This document shows, piece after piece, positions 14,701 through 26,600 of a DNA stretch of 64,000 nt. Under the pieces are notes generated by a model that did no database searches, was not told the DNA's origin, and was given only the letters and a program-made list of their open reading frames with translations. The DNA comes from Gavia stellata (lineage: Eukaryota; Chordata; Aves; Gaviiformes; Gaviidae), in assembly GCF_030936135.1 (NCBI RefSeq), contig NC_082613.1, positions 6,076,001-6,140,000 of the forward strand. The letters are read 5' to 3'. The position numbers and the translations under genes are program-made. Position 1 is the stretch's first letter. The number at the start of each line of letters is the position of its first letter.

Positions 14701-17700
14701 AGAGATGTCACTCAAAGTCTAAAAACAGAAAGACAAGGAACATGCTAGTCATGTACAGAGATGCTTCCTCAGATTGTAGTGTGCTAAATCCAAATTAGGG
14801 TGTTCTCCCATTGCTTGCAAACACAGTTAAAGTGAACAGGATGGAATGCTAATACGTAATGGATGTTTCCTGCCAAGTTGTGGCAGGCATGTTTATAAAG
14901 CTTTCTATTTAAGTGTACAAACCTCTCAAAATTAATACTTTACCTCTTAGAAGACACACATTCCAGCATTTACATTTTAGAATGGGCTAGGATTTTCACT
15001 TAAGACAAATTACAGCAAATGCTGACTGACTGCTAGTAATGGAAGGACTCAGATATTTCTGATAACCTGGTATACTATTGGACATATCCCTGGGACACAT
15101 CCCTGACAACATATGTTTGCTTTACATGGTGCTGCTGGAAGGAAATAAACTGTCATTCAAAATCTAGCGTACTGAAACGCAACACAAATATACTTGAGTT
15201 GCTTTATAGCCATCAAGGCCTTTATCAAGCTAAAAAGCTAGCAAGTCAGTTCCACCAGGACTCCAAAAGGTCAAGTGACTCTGCACAAGGATGACTGAGC
15301 CTTTACAAGTTTGGGGTTTTTTTGTTTTGGTGGTGTTTTTTTGTTTGGGGGTTTTTGGGTTTTTTTGTTTGTTTTGTTTTTTCTTGGGCTGTCTGTTTCT
15401 TGAGCCAATCTTGAAAAATAGTACAGCTGTATTTACCAGTTGTTATCCTAAAGTAATAACCCGACTTGATCAAACTGACTCTTACTGAAGACAGCTCTGG
15501 TGTCTACCTTTGTTACAGTTAGCTCACATCCTAAATAAACTCATCAGGAGTAACTGACAGTTGCCAGTAGTTAACAGACAAGAAACTGCAAGAATAAGCA
15601 CTGTTAATACAGCTAGTATAATTTTTATCACTGTTACTAGTAATCCATAAACAAGCAAGTTAACTAGCAAAATTTTCCTTTTAAATTCTAAATAAAGATC
15701 ATGCAAAGTAATTAACTGTGATTTCGATTAGTCATTTTCTTGAAAGCTTTTGTTGCCGCCCCTCAGAACTATGCATGCTGCACAGATCAAAACCCCAAAC
15801 TACCAAATTAAAATTTAATTTCAAAACAGATTTCTTGACATAGCTTCTAACACTATCACATTTGAGAAGTAAAACTAAAAGATCAGTTATCACCCATAAC
15901 ACTGCTTGAAACACTGCTTTTGAATGCCTAAACCCACATCCTACTCAGATTAATAACCTTAACACCGAAGCTAACAGAACGTGTTAGCAGTTTTGTATTT
16001 TTCCAGATCCAGGGCTTTGTAGTGTGAAACATGATCATTCATTTGACTTGGATTCTCATGTTGCCAGTTGCACTGGCTACAAATACTGCAGCTGAATGTT
16101 TAAAACTCAACTATAGAAATGGTACTAGAATCAGCTCCTGGCTTCCCCTCCCGCCTTATTTTCTTTTGAAATGGCACTCCCTTTCAGTGAATCTAAACCC
16201 AGTCTTTTGTTTTATAAGCTCCTCTTCTTAGGTAATCATCCTTAACCGTGATAACAATGAAAAATAAAAAACACACTTACAGCACCCATATCTTGATAGG
16301 AACCTGCATAGAAATAAACATTCTAACAGATATTCGTAAAAACAGACCACATTGTGACTTTCAGGGGCGGGGTGGAAAAGCAACCCAAAATCTAGCCAGA
16401 ACTATCACCACAGATACTGATTCTACTTACCCGCTCCTGTCCAGCTGTATCCCAAATTAGGAATTTATGCAGCTCATTTTGATACTGTACAGTCTTGGTC
16501 ATAAATGAGGCTCTGGAAAAAAATTACAGCTTATGCTTTTCAGAATATAAATACATTCTTAGAACATTACCACCATGAACTTTTTAAAAGGTTTACATTC
16601 CAATAAAAGTGCTTCCCCCCACCCCCAAACCGATGAACATTCTCATACATAAAGGATGAAATTAATGAGGCAAAGGACCTCAGAGGATGAAATTTCCTTT
16701 CAGAGGATGAAATTCAACTAACAAAACAGAAGGAACACGAATGCAAATTACAAGCTTTTATTATTCATAAGCTTTTAATAAAAGTAATGGACATATGACC
16801 AAAAAAATCAGAAAGATCAGCCCTTTTAATAACATTCTTCTTAAGTGGAGGAATCATCACAGCAAATCACTTCAGTGTATACCGGAAACTTCCAGAGGGA
16901 AAGGGATCAAATCCTTTCCCTATCTCTGTACGAATATTCAGATAAATGCTGGTAAATCCATACTTGGGAATAAAACGTGGGAGATTTGTATCACTATTGG
17001 TAGGTGTTAAGAGGACAGAGAAATCAATAATGAGTAACTTGCTTGTTGTCTGCACTCTGTACAGCTCCCAAATCCTGTCTGTCATTATATACTTCAGTCT
17101 ATAGAGGCTCTTGCATTTCCAGAAGACAAACAAAAAAAAATCTCTTCCTATGCTCCAGCTGCAACACCTCAACTTCTAGATTTTTTTTTTTTTCAGTAAA
17201 ATATTGCAAAATATTGTAAAGTACTTCTGCGCTTTACTTGATTTGCTTCACATGAATCAGTGTATTTCCCACAAGAACAGGAATTCAGAGACGTAATCTT
17301 TTACAAGAGTGAGTTCTCTGCTGTATCTATCACCTGTAGGCACACTTTTTACTAGAAAAGCCACACACTGAATTAAAATCCTTGTAGAATAGGAACTATA
17401 GATGACATAATTATTTTAAGCATATGAGATCACACATTATGATCGTGAAAACCTTTTGTATGCTTAATTCCTGTCACTTGAAAATACTGCAGACTTCCAA
17501 ACTTGTTCACTGTCAGTTTTAGACAAGATGCAGGATAGGATCCTGGAGGCAGCCTGTACTGGAGCTTCTTACAGTACACCAAGCTTGCTGTAGATTCAAA
17601 GTCAGAGAAGAGTCTTTCAGCATGATCAACAACATTAAATACCAGAGTCCAAGACTCTGAATTTCAGTTTATCTTGGATCTTAAGTACCACCAGGGCACA

Positions 17701-20700
17701 GATTTTAATGATGTCCATGACACTTTTGTAGTTAATATAACTGGCATCTTTGGACATGTTTCAATGTTATAGGAGGATAAAACAGCTATCTACATTTAAA
17801 ATAAAGAAAGGGAGCAATTACACAATGCTTTCCACTGTTAAGAGGTAACCTCCTCTCCATTCCTTAAGCTCAGATGGTTTGCCAAATGGTATGTCAATCT
17901 CCAAAGTTGATTATTCTTTGAAGAAGCCAAATATAAGGTTGCAGCATCCCCAATAACTGCAATGCATTTCACAGTTAACTAGATGATGTATTTTAGCAAT
18001 AGGTAACGGAAAATAAAGTGATAGGAGTATCTGTTGTAAAGCACAGCTCAGACTTCCGCTTCCTTAAGACCGCTGCAAATTAAGCATAAATTCTGAATTC
18101 TCTGGCCAATATGGAAACAATTTCCTAAATCACACATTCTCACTGAAAACTTATCTTACTTGGTTCTATAAACCAAAAACATTCCTGTACAGTCAATCTG
18201 AACTGAACAGCTGTGTTGCTCTAATTTGCATCACAACTAAACACACCAAATAGTAGCTGACAATAGAGGTTAAATGCTACTTGAAATTCTTTGACAAGTG
18301 GAAGCTTTCATTGTGACAGATGTCAACAAACAAAAAAAAACCTCAAATAAAAGAGCACAAACAGCTCAAAGACAAACCACTTTTGGGTCAACAAAAACCT
18401 CCAAACTAGAGCTATCCTCAAGGACTTCTACTAAGAAACAAGCATTATCCCTACTCAATTTCCTAGCTGCTTCTCCCAGCCAAGTAAGCTCTATAACTAT
18501 GTGGACAAGATGCACCTGAAAGTAGTTTTATACCCATTCATAATTTCTTTTTGATGCTATAATGAAAGACTAGATATTCTGTGGTACCTAGAGATACATG
18601 CTGGTCGGGCAAAGCAGAACATGTCCTCAGCATTCCAAGAGGACAAAAGTTGCAGAATTCTGACAGGGCTTCTACAGGTGCCTGTATTTGAACTTGAATG
18701 ATGAACATTCATGACAAAGTATGATTTCTCAGATAATTCTAAGAGGAATGGAAACAGGACAGGAATGGAAACAGGACAGGAAACATAAGATTTTATCTCA
18801 TGAACTCAAGAACCCAGGAGTAAACATAGAAACGTTCTCAGCTTTAGTTTTTTAAGATGCTCAAAACTCCTTTCTAATCCTTACTTTGTTCTTTCCACCT
18901 CCAAGTCTCAATTAGGAAATAAAAACAAGGTCTAGAAAAAGTTCCAAAATTAGTTTGCTTAAAATTTTATGACTGTATCTTATTGGAGCTTCACACAATC
19001 CCTGCATTTGGGCAAGTTTTGATTAATTTATACTACTATAGCAAGCTACCAAAATACCAAGTCCTCAGACCAATGAAAGATTTTGTTAAGACTGCTAAAA
19101 GATACAGATTTTTAGTCTGTCACTTCAAGAAAGTATACTAATCCCAGTACTGTCATTAAACCCATGAAGACAAATTCTATTCTACACATTAGCCTCATTA
19201 CCACAATGGCTAGTATCTAACAGCACCTTAGTTACTACACAGTATCTGTTACAGACATTCCCCTGGGAAGACACTTGCGTGTGATCTCTTTGGGTTCCTG
19301 CCTTCAAACAGTCAGATGCTACATTGGAAGAAGGAGGGGGGGGAAAAAAAAAAATCAACCCACATACCACAGAGTCAGAAAACTGCCAGATTAAAAGAAA
19401 CTGACTTCAGAGGGAAGACAGCAAGATTTGATGAAGTTTACTCCAGTCTCAGCCCTTCCCCAGGAGGAAAGAAAAGAAAAAAACACCACAAAACCCTCTC
19501 CTGAGTTTTTTCTAGATTATAGTAAATTCTACTTTGCCAGGATAGAAGCATCACAGATTACAATCTTTGCTCTGCAGCTTTAGACAGTCTTGCAGACATG
19601 CAGAGCCCAAAGCCATCAAGTACAGTATTTTAGAAGCTGAAAGCAGACTTGAGGAGGCTGCAGTTCACATGTGATTGGAGACATAATGCGAATTCCATAC
19701 TGGGTTACTCAAGCATTTAACCCATGTAGTCTAGATGTATGGTGACATTATGTCTAACTATAGAATAGAGCATCCCAGCCAAATAAACAGCAGGCACCTC
19801 TCACATTTGCAAAACCTAAGTCTGTGTTACCATACCTGGTCACCTACTAGTTAAGCAGATTTTAATCTCTCTCTTTTTTTTCCCCTCTCCCCCAGGAACT
19901 GCATGCATGAACACAATGGCTAACTTTGGGCCACTGTAGATACCACCCATATTAGCCACCTATTTAACAACTCTGTTGTACCTGGATGACTAGGAATTAA
20001 GACAGATAACCAATTTCTCAAACACCTCTGGTAATAAGAAAAACAACTGGATCTTTCAATAGTATCCACCTGAAGAAGCAGCTTTGCTTGCAGTTGGTAT
20101 CACTATGAGCAGTAGGTCTGAACTTTCTATACAACTTGAACTTAAACGTTTAAGACAGCCTGCTCCCCTACTTAAGCAAACAGCAATATGACTACTGTCC
20201 ACACATCAGCTTTGTGGTCCTCCAAAAAAGAACCTCTACTGCAGCTAATCTGACAGTAACTAAGAATGCTCAACCCTTGAAGGCCTAAGAAAACTACTTG
20301 GCAATCTATCTCAAAGGCTACCTTTATTAACAGGGAAATTTAAACAAAAGCATATTTCCTACAGAATATCTTGCAATGTGATACCAGTATTTACACTCAA
20401 AAAAACAGGTAGGGGGTGTAGGGGGGAAGACAGAGATATCATAGGAACAACATTTTTTTCAGAAGGACAGGATGAGACACAGCTGATCTTTATCTGCAGG
20501 ATCTTTTCTGGTCAAAGCTGTAGCAGAGCCTGTGTGACACCTGAGACAGGAAGTTGTATTGACACACCCCCCCCCCCCCCCAATTCTCACCATCAAGTGA
20601 AGTCATGTCCTCCTGTAAGTAGAGAATTACTTCTGAGCAAAGCAGCCCATAAGACACTTGCAACACAAAAAAAAAACCAGCAAAAGAAATAAAAAGATCC

Positions 20701-23246
20701 AACCACTCCAACAACTCCTGATGCTCACACTTCCTTCTATCCATTTGAAGATTTGAGTTCAGTAACATCACTGCTCTGAGGTAGGAACTCATGAAGAGAA
20801 CTACAACCTGAATTATTATTATTAACTACCTTCAAAAACCTAGGAGACTTGTTATTGTACTTGACTCAAAAAAACCCTTAAAAATATCATTTAGTTGCAT
20901 AATAATTAGAATTTGACATTTCAGAGTAGTGCATGAGAAAAGCATGTTGTTCCTTCAACAGAAGCATCTACAGTGTAATTTTGGAATAACCTAGGACTCC
21001 TAGCAGTATTTTGTTAGCTTTGATTAACAATACAAAATGGATCCAGATCTTACACATGAAAATGGAAGCTGCACGAGTGCCAAATACACTCCTACGTTTC
21101 CTAAGGTAGCTAATGAGCTGCAGTCATGTTTATTACAACATTTAGCTGCCACGCATGGAGAACCCTCAAGTGATCTATTCAGGAGGTACAAATATATATT
21201 CATACAATTTGGTTTTATTCTTGAATAAGTCACATTTACTTTATTTACTTTCTTACCCTATTGTTGGGTTGATGTTGGGATCAAAGCTATCTTCTACAAA
21301 TCTCCACACGATACTTGATTTGCCCACACCAGTGTCCTAAAAAAAAGAACAGAAACAGTTGAAAGAAACATTAGTTACTATAAACAGATGACTCTTTTTG
21401 TCCTCAAATCTTGCAGTAGACTGTGCATAACACATTCCTGCAGAGAATTTCAGAGAAGTCAGATTCTGAAATACCTCAGGTATTATATTCATTTAGCAGA
21501 AAAATGAAAGGTCTCTCTGGTAAGTTACAGTTTTCTAAACAAAATTGTTCAGATGTTTTTATAAAGGACTATAAAAATCTGCATTCATGCTTATTACCAG
21601 TTATTCAAAATTTTTCCTTTTTTTCCCCAAAGCTATGCACAAATTGCATTTGAATAAGAGTAGGGAAAGACTGTCTACCACTTTTAGTAAAATATACAGC
21701 AATTGAGTATGGTACTCCATCTTTGCAAGCCAGTGGAGCACATTAAATTATACAAGTGTGACACATGCATTTCAACCCCTGACTAATGCTGTCCCACCCT
21801 GCTTAATGAAAGACTTGAAATTTCTTCTGTGACACACCTGAAACATGTTTCTAATGCAACTCTACAAAGCTATAAACGGTAAAAGAGGAAACATAACATG
21901 AAAATTCTGGGTGACATATGTTTTTATACCACTGACTCCATAGTTAAAAAAAAGATACATAGAAAGCATATTTAGGAGTGAACTAACTCAACAAACTATC
22001 AGCAGCAAAACTCAATAGCAGCTGGACATTTTAAATGGTCATTTAATTAAGACAGGTGAAGACAACCTTTTTGCTTTACATCTCCAGAGTCATTAAAATT
22101 TTAAGGAAAAAATACCTGAAGAACTACTTCATTGAAAATTAAGTTTTACACCATTCATGCATTTCTTGAATCTTCTGACTACTGTAGTAAATTTGGGTAC
22201 AGTATGTATGCTTGCGTTTATCTTTTCAAGCTGTTTTCCTCTCAGCGAAAAGCATATTCTCTCAGTTCTGTATTTTATAATGTTTGCAGTCTCAATAAAC
22301 AGAGCAAATCTTAAAAAGAGAAACATAGATGCAGTTCCTGGCTCCGGGAGTTCAAGGACCAGTTTTCCTCGGTGCTTATTCTCCTGTTCTTACACAACAA
22401 AAGGTTTCTCAGGTCGGGTGAATACAAACAGTAGCTAATAGTTAGCCCAAATGCCTCCAAAATATGAGGAGCACAGAAACACATAATTTTCCCTCTGAAG
22501 GGCAACGTGGCCATTTAGAAGCAGAAAACAATTCTGCCAGTCACACTCTGTACAACACAGGATTCAGACACAGGTGGAAACAACTCCACCTATTCAACGT
22601 GCGGCTCTCCAGCGAAGCGCTCCGACCAAACCAAGACAACACACAGCTTTATAGCCTTGATTTTTTTAAACTCCTGTTTCGCTTTGCTTGATGTCTCCTT
22701 CTTCCACCACCCGCAACACTCCGGGCACTTCCAAAGCCTACATATGTTGTCAAAAAAAGTTCAGGCCCCTCCCCCTCGAGTTTGATTTCAGGTGCTTTTA
22801 TTTATTTATTTTGTGAACTCCCAGCCCGAAACAGCTTGTGGGGAAGAGGGAAGCATACGCTGGATGTTCGTGCTTCCTCTCTTTTCTTTTCTAAAGAACA
22901 ACACCGAAAAAAAAGGAGCTATATTTACCTCTGGAAAACGCCTCCCCCCTTGGAGGGGAAGGCTCTTCCGGCCGCCCGGTCTCCTCAGGGGACGGGACCC
23001 GACAGCCGGGGCGCGCCGGCAGCTCCGGCGGGGGCGAGGCCCAGCCTTCTCTCGGGGAGAGGACCCCCATACTCAGATCCCCGCCGGGGCTCACGCAAAG
23101 GCTCTCCACCACCAGAAAGAGCCTTTCAAGCAAACCCCTCAGCAGGCTCGCTCGCTCTCTCCCTCCCGCCGCCCCAGGGCCCCGCGGAGAGCCGGCCGCA
23201 GAGCACTTACCCCCAGAAGGCAAACTTTCAGCTCCCTCAGAGCCAT
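8606..23246 (-). CDS. RAB22A: RAB22A, early-endosomal Rab GTPase (7 coding exons, 194 aa)
   Basis: Small GTPase of the Rab5 subfamily that controls early-endosome and recycling traffic on membranes. Joining 23246-23211, 21336-21257, 16512-16431, 12344-12273, 12156-12050, 10200-10091 and 8703-8606 gives 194 residues with all GT-AG introns and matching phases. Visible: P-loop GDTGVGKS (12-19), switch I with PTIGASF, switch II WDTAGQE with Gln64, NKCD (118-121), ETSAK (146-150), and a C-terminal Cys-Cys for double geranylgeranylation. The start is the only ATG before the conserved LRELKVCLLG. RAB22A rather than RAB31 is called from FRALAPMYYRG, the ETFSTLKNW segment and the KRSCC end; RAB31 differs at these. 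Relative to the human protein I recall, changes are few and cluster in the C-terminal tail. It shares a head-to-head promoter with PPP4R1L. Confidence 0.97.
8704..10090 (-). other. RAB22A: RAB22A intron 6
   Basis: Phase 1 intron with donor GTAAGT at 10090-10085. AT-rich; I see no exon, RNA gene or transposon in it. Confidence 0.9.
10091..10200 (-). CDS. RAB22A: RAB22A coding exon 6
   Basis: Completes Arg126 and encodes residues 127-162, including the guanine-specificity motif ETSAK and the NINELFIEI helix. Flanked by CAG acceptor and GTAAGT donor. Confidence 0.97.
10201..12049 (-). other. RAB22A: RAB22A intron 5
   Basis: Phase 2 intron, about 1.85 kb. No gene-like signal. An open frame of 117 codons at 11226-11579 lacks domain features and is taken as chance. 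Confidence 0.9.
12050..12156 (-). CDS. RAB22A: RAB22A coding exon 5
   Basis: Residues 91-125, starting ETFSTLKNWVKELRQHG and containing the base-binding GNKCD motif. Asn123 stands where I recall Ile in the human protein. Confidence 0.97.
12273..12344 (-). CDS. RAB22A: RAB22A coding exon 4
   Basis: Residues 67-90, reading FRALAPMYYRGSAAAIIVYD and then ITKE, the Rab-typical segment after switch II. The intron that follows it (12157-12272) is only 116 bp. Confidence 0.97.
12345..16430 (-). other. RAB22A: RAB22A intron 3
   Basis: Phase 0 intron of about 4.1 kb, AT-rich. It contains a G/T-rich run on the plus strand at about 15310-15375. No exon or RNA gene recognised. Confidence 0.9.
16431..16512 (-). 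CDS. RAB22A: RAB22A coding exon 3
   Basis: Completes Gly39 and encodes residues 40-66 from ASFMTKTVQYQNELHKF through WDTAGQER. Carries the switch I end and the catalytic Gln64 of switch II. Confidence 0.97.
18745..18778. repeat. Two-copy 17-bp tandem duplication
   Basis: The unit ggaatggaaacaggaca occurs twice in direct succession, identically, in RAB22A intron 2. Confidence 0.85.
20567..20581. repeat. Homopolymer C run (15 bases)
   Basis: Fifteen consecutive C on the plus strand in RAB22A intron 2. Such runs are prone to length error in sequencing and to polymorphism. Confidence 0.9.
21257..21336 (-). CDS. RAB22A: RAB22A coding exon 2
   Basis: Residues 13-38 from DTGVGKSSIVWRFVEDSF to NPTI: the second half of the P-loop and the start of switch I. 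Donor GTAAGA, acceptor TTTTAG. Confidence 0.97.
21337..23210 (-). other. RAB22A: RAB22A intron 1
   Basis: Phase 0 intron. Its first part (down to about 22920 on the plus axis) lies in the CpG island; the rest is AT-rich without recognisable exons. Confidence 0.9.
23211..23246 (-). CDS. RAB22A: RAB22A coding exon 1 (start)
   Basis: Encodes the first twelve residues, MALRELKVCLLG. The ATG is at 23246-23244 with G at +4 (context GGCCATGG), followed by donor GTAAGT. The residues match the conserved RAB22A start. Confidence 0.97.
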
Positions 23247-23644
23247 GGCCGGGTAGGCTGCGCCTTTAACGAGCGCCTGAGACGCAGCCCAGAACGACCA
23301 TAGCCCTTCCCGAGGCACGCGTACACCCAAGGCCTGCGGGGGCAGTCCCCCGCCTCCCCCACGCCGTGGTTACCAGTAAACCTTCCTCCCCAGGCTCCGC
23401 GGACGCGACGCCATCTTGGGCGGCCCGCCGGAGTCACCTGACTACAGCCCCCGCCCGCCGAGGTTTTCTTCCCCCTCAGGAGGCGACGGCGGGTGCTGAG
23501 GGGCGATTCGCCCCCGCCCGGCGGCGGCTGTTTATTAAACCGGTGGCGTTCCGGCTGCGCGGGGGCTGACCCAGGGGCAGGAAGTACCGGCGGCTCCTCC
23601 CTTTGCCCTCCCGCTCCCTCCTCCTCCTCGCCCATGTCCATTCC

Positions 23645-23656
23645 AAGATGGCCGGT
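23645..23656 (+). promoter_or_regulatory. PPP4R1L: TISU/YY1-like element at the PPP4R1L start codon
   Basis: The bases CAAGATGGCCGG include the start ATG (23648-23650). They agree with 10 of 12 positions of the TISU consensus SAASATGGCGGC and contain the YY1 core AAGATGGC. TISU works in mRNAs with very short leaders (about 5-30 nt). An out-of-frame ATG at 23634 in weak context would be avoided by transcription starting after it. Confidence 0.5.
23648..23654 (+). CDS. PPP4R1L: PPP4R1L coding exon 1 (start)
   Basis: Encodes only M-A and the first base of Gly3, then donor GTAAGT. The frame is fixed by exon 2: starting from the ATG at 23634 instead would hit TAG at 23811. Intron 1 (23655-23774) is only 120 bp. 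Confidence 0.8.
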
Positions 23657-26600
23657 AAGTGGGGCCGGCCGGCGGGCGGGGGGCGCTGGGGCGGCTCACT
23701 CGGGGCTGCCGCCGTCCTCTCCGTAGCCCTCCGAAACCAACCCCCCGGTGTCTCTCTTCTGTTTTTGTTTGTAGGGATCCCTTTGTATTTTGTGGATTTG
23801 CAGGATGACTTAGATGATTGTGAGTAACTGTTTTTTATTTTTCTGCTCCCTATTTAGGCCCTCCCGCGCTCTCCCACCCCGGGGTCCTTCTGTCGCCCTC
23901 TTTTCCTCTCCGTGTTTGTATCCAGGTTAGGGTGAAGGGAGGATTTTGAGGCTGTTTGTACTGGTAGGCGAAGGCTCATAGGGCGTTAGGGCTCACGAGT
24001 TAAGAGCGTATTTGTGTGTCTGCGGGAGCGCGGTGCTGACAGGGTAAGCGGGCTCGCTGCCCCCCTCAGCTGCGGGCCCTCGCCTCACCTGGCGCGTCTC
24101 ACAAGGCCCGAAGCGCGGGCTTGACGGGTCGAGCCGTCGAAGGACAGGCAGTCTCTTGAAGCGGGGTTTTGGGGGGCAGCCGCCGTCCCGCCGGGGAAGG
24201 AGGACCTGCGGGCGGGAGGCAGGCCGGGGGTGGTGTCTGGAAACCGGCCTTCCGAGAGACCATCCTCGCTGTTTCGAATGGCCGCTGGACTGTTGGATTC
24301 AGTGTAAACAGCACCTCTAACTATGGCCCGCGGTGAATCGCTAGGAAGGGAAATCGAGTCCGGCCGGCGGTGGTTTAGGGGATTAGTTCCGCTGTTGTCG
24401 GTGGAAATTAGCCTAGAGTAGCCGAGGGATTTCCTAGCTGCCGTAGCTCAAATGGGTGAGACTTTTAAATGCTGTGGAGGCTGTTCCCGTATCCCTGCGG
24501 CACAGGCGCTCAGCAGGACGGCGCTGCGGTGGCTGCGTGTGCACCTCGGAAGCGGGAATAAAAGAAAAACCGCTGTTGGACTCTAGTTGGCAAATACAAG
24601 CCAGGGGTTTTAGGTTAAATACCATGTTGTGGGTCCTAGAGCAGACAACAGCTCCACCTCAAGCCGCTGTAGTCCGGAGTTGTGTTACAGGGTTAGGGCT
24701 GAACACCTGCCAGTCAGCTTGCTAAGAGGTGTTATTTAATGAGATAAAACTCTGACCAATAATTACATGAGTTTGTATTGCTTGAGAAAGTAGCTGTATA
24801 TGTGGGATGGTTTCATTGGTGCTTTGGATGCTGGATTGACTTTTCTATTAAAAAAATGAAAACTGCTACTTGAATTTGTTTAAAATTTGTGAGAGACTCT
24901 ATTTGTTTACTACAAAACCATTATTGTTTAATTGTACTTGAAGATGTGTAACAGGTGGATTTCTCCCCCTGCACCCCTTGATCTAGCATGAATAAGCTAA
25001 TTTAGGAAGAAGGTGGTCTTCAGGAACACCAGGGGGAATGTTAGAATACAGGTGAGATCTGAAGTATTCCGTTGGAAAGATGTGCAGGGACATTACCTCT
25101 GCGGGTGTGGGGGGTGTCTTTCTGTGGGATTTTGTTAGTTGCTTCTCTTAGGTGTTGTTGCTCTCAGTCTTTGAGGTTATTGTATTTCAATGGTAGGTAG
25201 CAAAAAAAATGGTGTGTCGTTTGTATTTTAAGTTTTAGAAAGGAAAGTTTTTTGGATCTTTTGCAATGTAAGTGATGTATAAATGGTGAGATTAATTGTG
25301 TATGTAAGAGTTCTTGGTTTGTTTTATGTTTGTATTTTTGTGTGTTGCAAAAGTATCTTTAATGTTTCTCTTATACAGCTAAATTGTAACTGTGAGTTTT
25401 AAAGAATGAATGTAAAACTGTAATTAAAAAGCATCCTCCTTCCTTAATATAGTTATCTATTTGGGAAGACGGAAATCTAAAAAAATGTAGTAAGTGTTGG
25501 AGGATAGTACTTGAAATACATGTATTTAATATATAAGGATTTAAAATTTTGGTAATTCTGTAAGAAGTTGCTTAAAAAGAGGTACTAAAGGTTATTGGTT
25601 GCTGGAGTAAGTAAATGTAAGAAATTTGTAAGAGGTCATCACCTTAGATGATAAAAAGCATGTATGTGTTGAACAGGATTTAAGTGAGGAGGAAATCAGC
25701 TGATGCATTTCAATGTGCTTATGCTGATTTAAAGACCATTTTGCAGTGAGTTCCTCTAGGAGAAGAGCTGCAATAGTTGTTGCTGTAGTACATTATTTAA
25801 GAGTTCAAAATACTTTCTCTCTCTGCCCTAATTTAAAAAAACCCCAAAACCCAAACAAATGAAACACTTGATAGTGCTAATGAATGCTTAGCTATTTGGA
25901 TTGATTGCATCTTCTTGAATTGCTCCCAGTTCCCTTTCCAATTTTCTTGTCTCTGTATTAAGAGGAAAAAAAACCTCAAAGCTAGTGTGTCATCTGAGTT
26001 GCATGTGCTGAGTGTGTAAAGTGCAAGCATGGAAATAAATGCAAACTTCCTGTAGTGTTCTGTTACGGATCTTGGCCTTGAACCAGGCGTGACCATCACT
26101 AGGAGTTAGGTGCTCGTTATCCATTAGTGTTCAGTCTTTGGCTGTTCTGCTGAGACTGTGAGTAATGGATTTGTTGGGTAAGTCGATTAAGAAGTTTGAT
26201 GCTTGTAGGCAAAACTCTCTAGTTTGAGCCATGAAGTTAATAAAAATGTTCAGATAAAGAAAGTTCTGCCATAAGCAGTAATTAATAAGCTTTTTATGTG
26301 TGTCACTTAAAATTTGTGTAAAATAAAAGATAAGTTCCAGGATGAGCATGTAGATAAAGGGATGTGCATTTTAGAGCATTATTGAAATCTTATTTTATGA
26401 TTTAAAAATACTCTTTGATTAAGTTCATTAATTTGACAATACAGTTACAATTATGGCATTGAAAGCTGTCTTTTATTTGCGTTACAGCAGAGTTCAGACA
26501 TCCCATCTAGACTGACATATTGTTGTGCTAATCCAATGACTAGTCTAGCAAAGAATTCCTGATGCATTTCAGGAAAATCTCAGTGAAAGTAAACACTGGA

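Larger units (their letters stand above)
16513..21256 (-). other. RAB22A: RAB22A intron 2
   Basis: Phase 2 intron of 4.7 kb. Contains a 17-bp tandem duplication at 18745-18778 and a run of 15 C at 20567-20581. No coding exon recognised. Confidence 0.9.
22920..24300. promoter_or_regulatory. CpG island spanning the RAB22A/PPP4R1L bidirectional promoter
   Basis: G+C and CpG density rise sharply here against AT-rich flanks. The two start codons face away from each other, 401 bp apart (23247-23647), so one nucleosome-free region must serve both genes. GC boxes of the ccccgccc type recur, no TATA or CCAAT box is evident, and YY1-type motifs lie at 23410-23417 (minus orientation) and 23645-23656 (plus). 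This is the usual architecture of housekeeping bidirectional promoters. Exact start sites cannot be read from the sequence. Confidence 0.88.

Noticed and set aside
22782-23303. 173-codon and overlapping long open frames in the CpG island
   Set aside because: They are Pro/Arg/Gly/Ala-rich frames produced by GC-rich promoter sequence and overlap RAB22A exon 1 in the wrong strand or frame.
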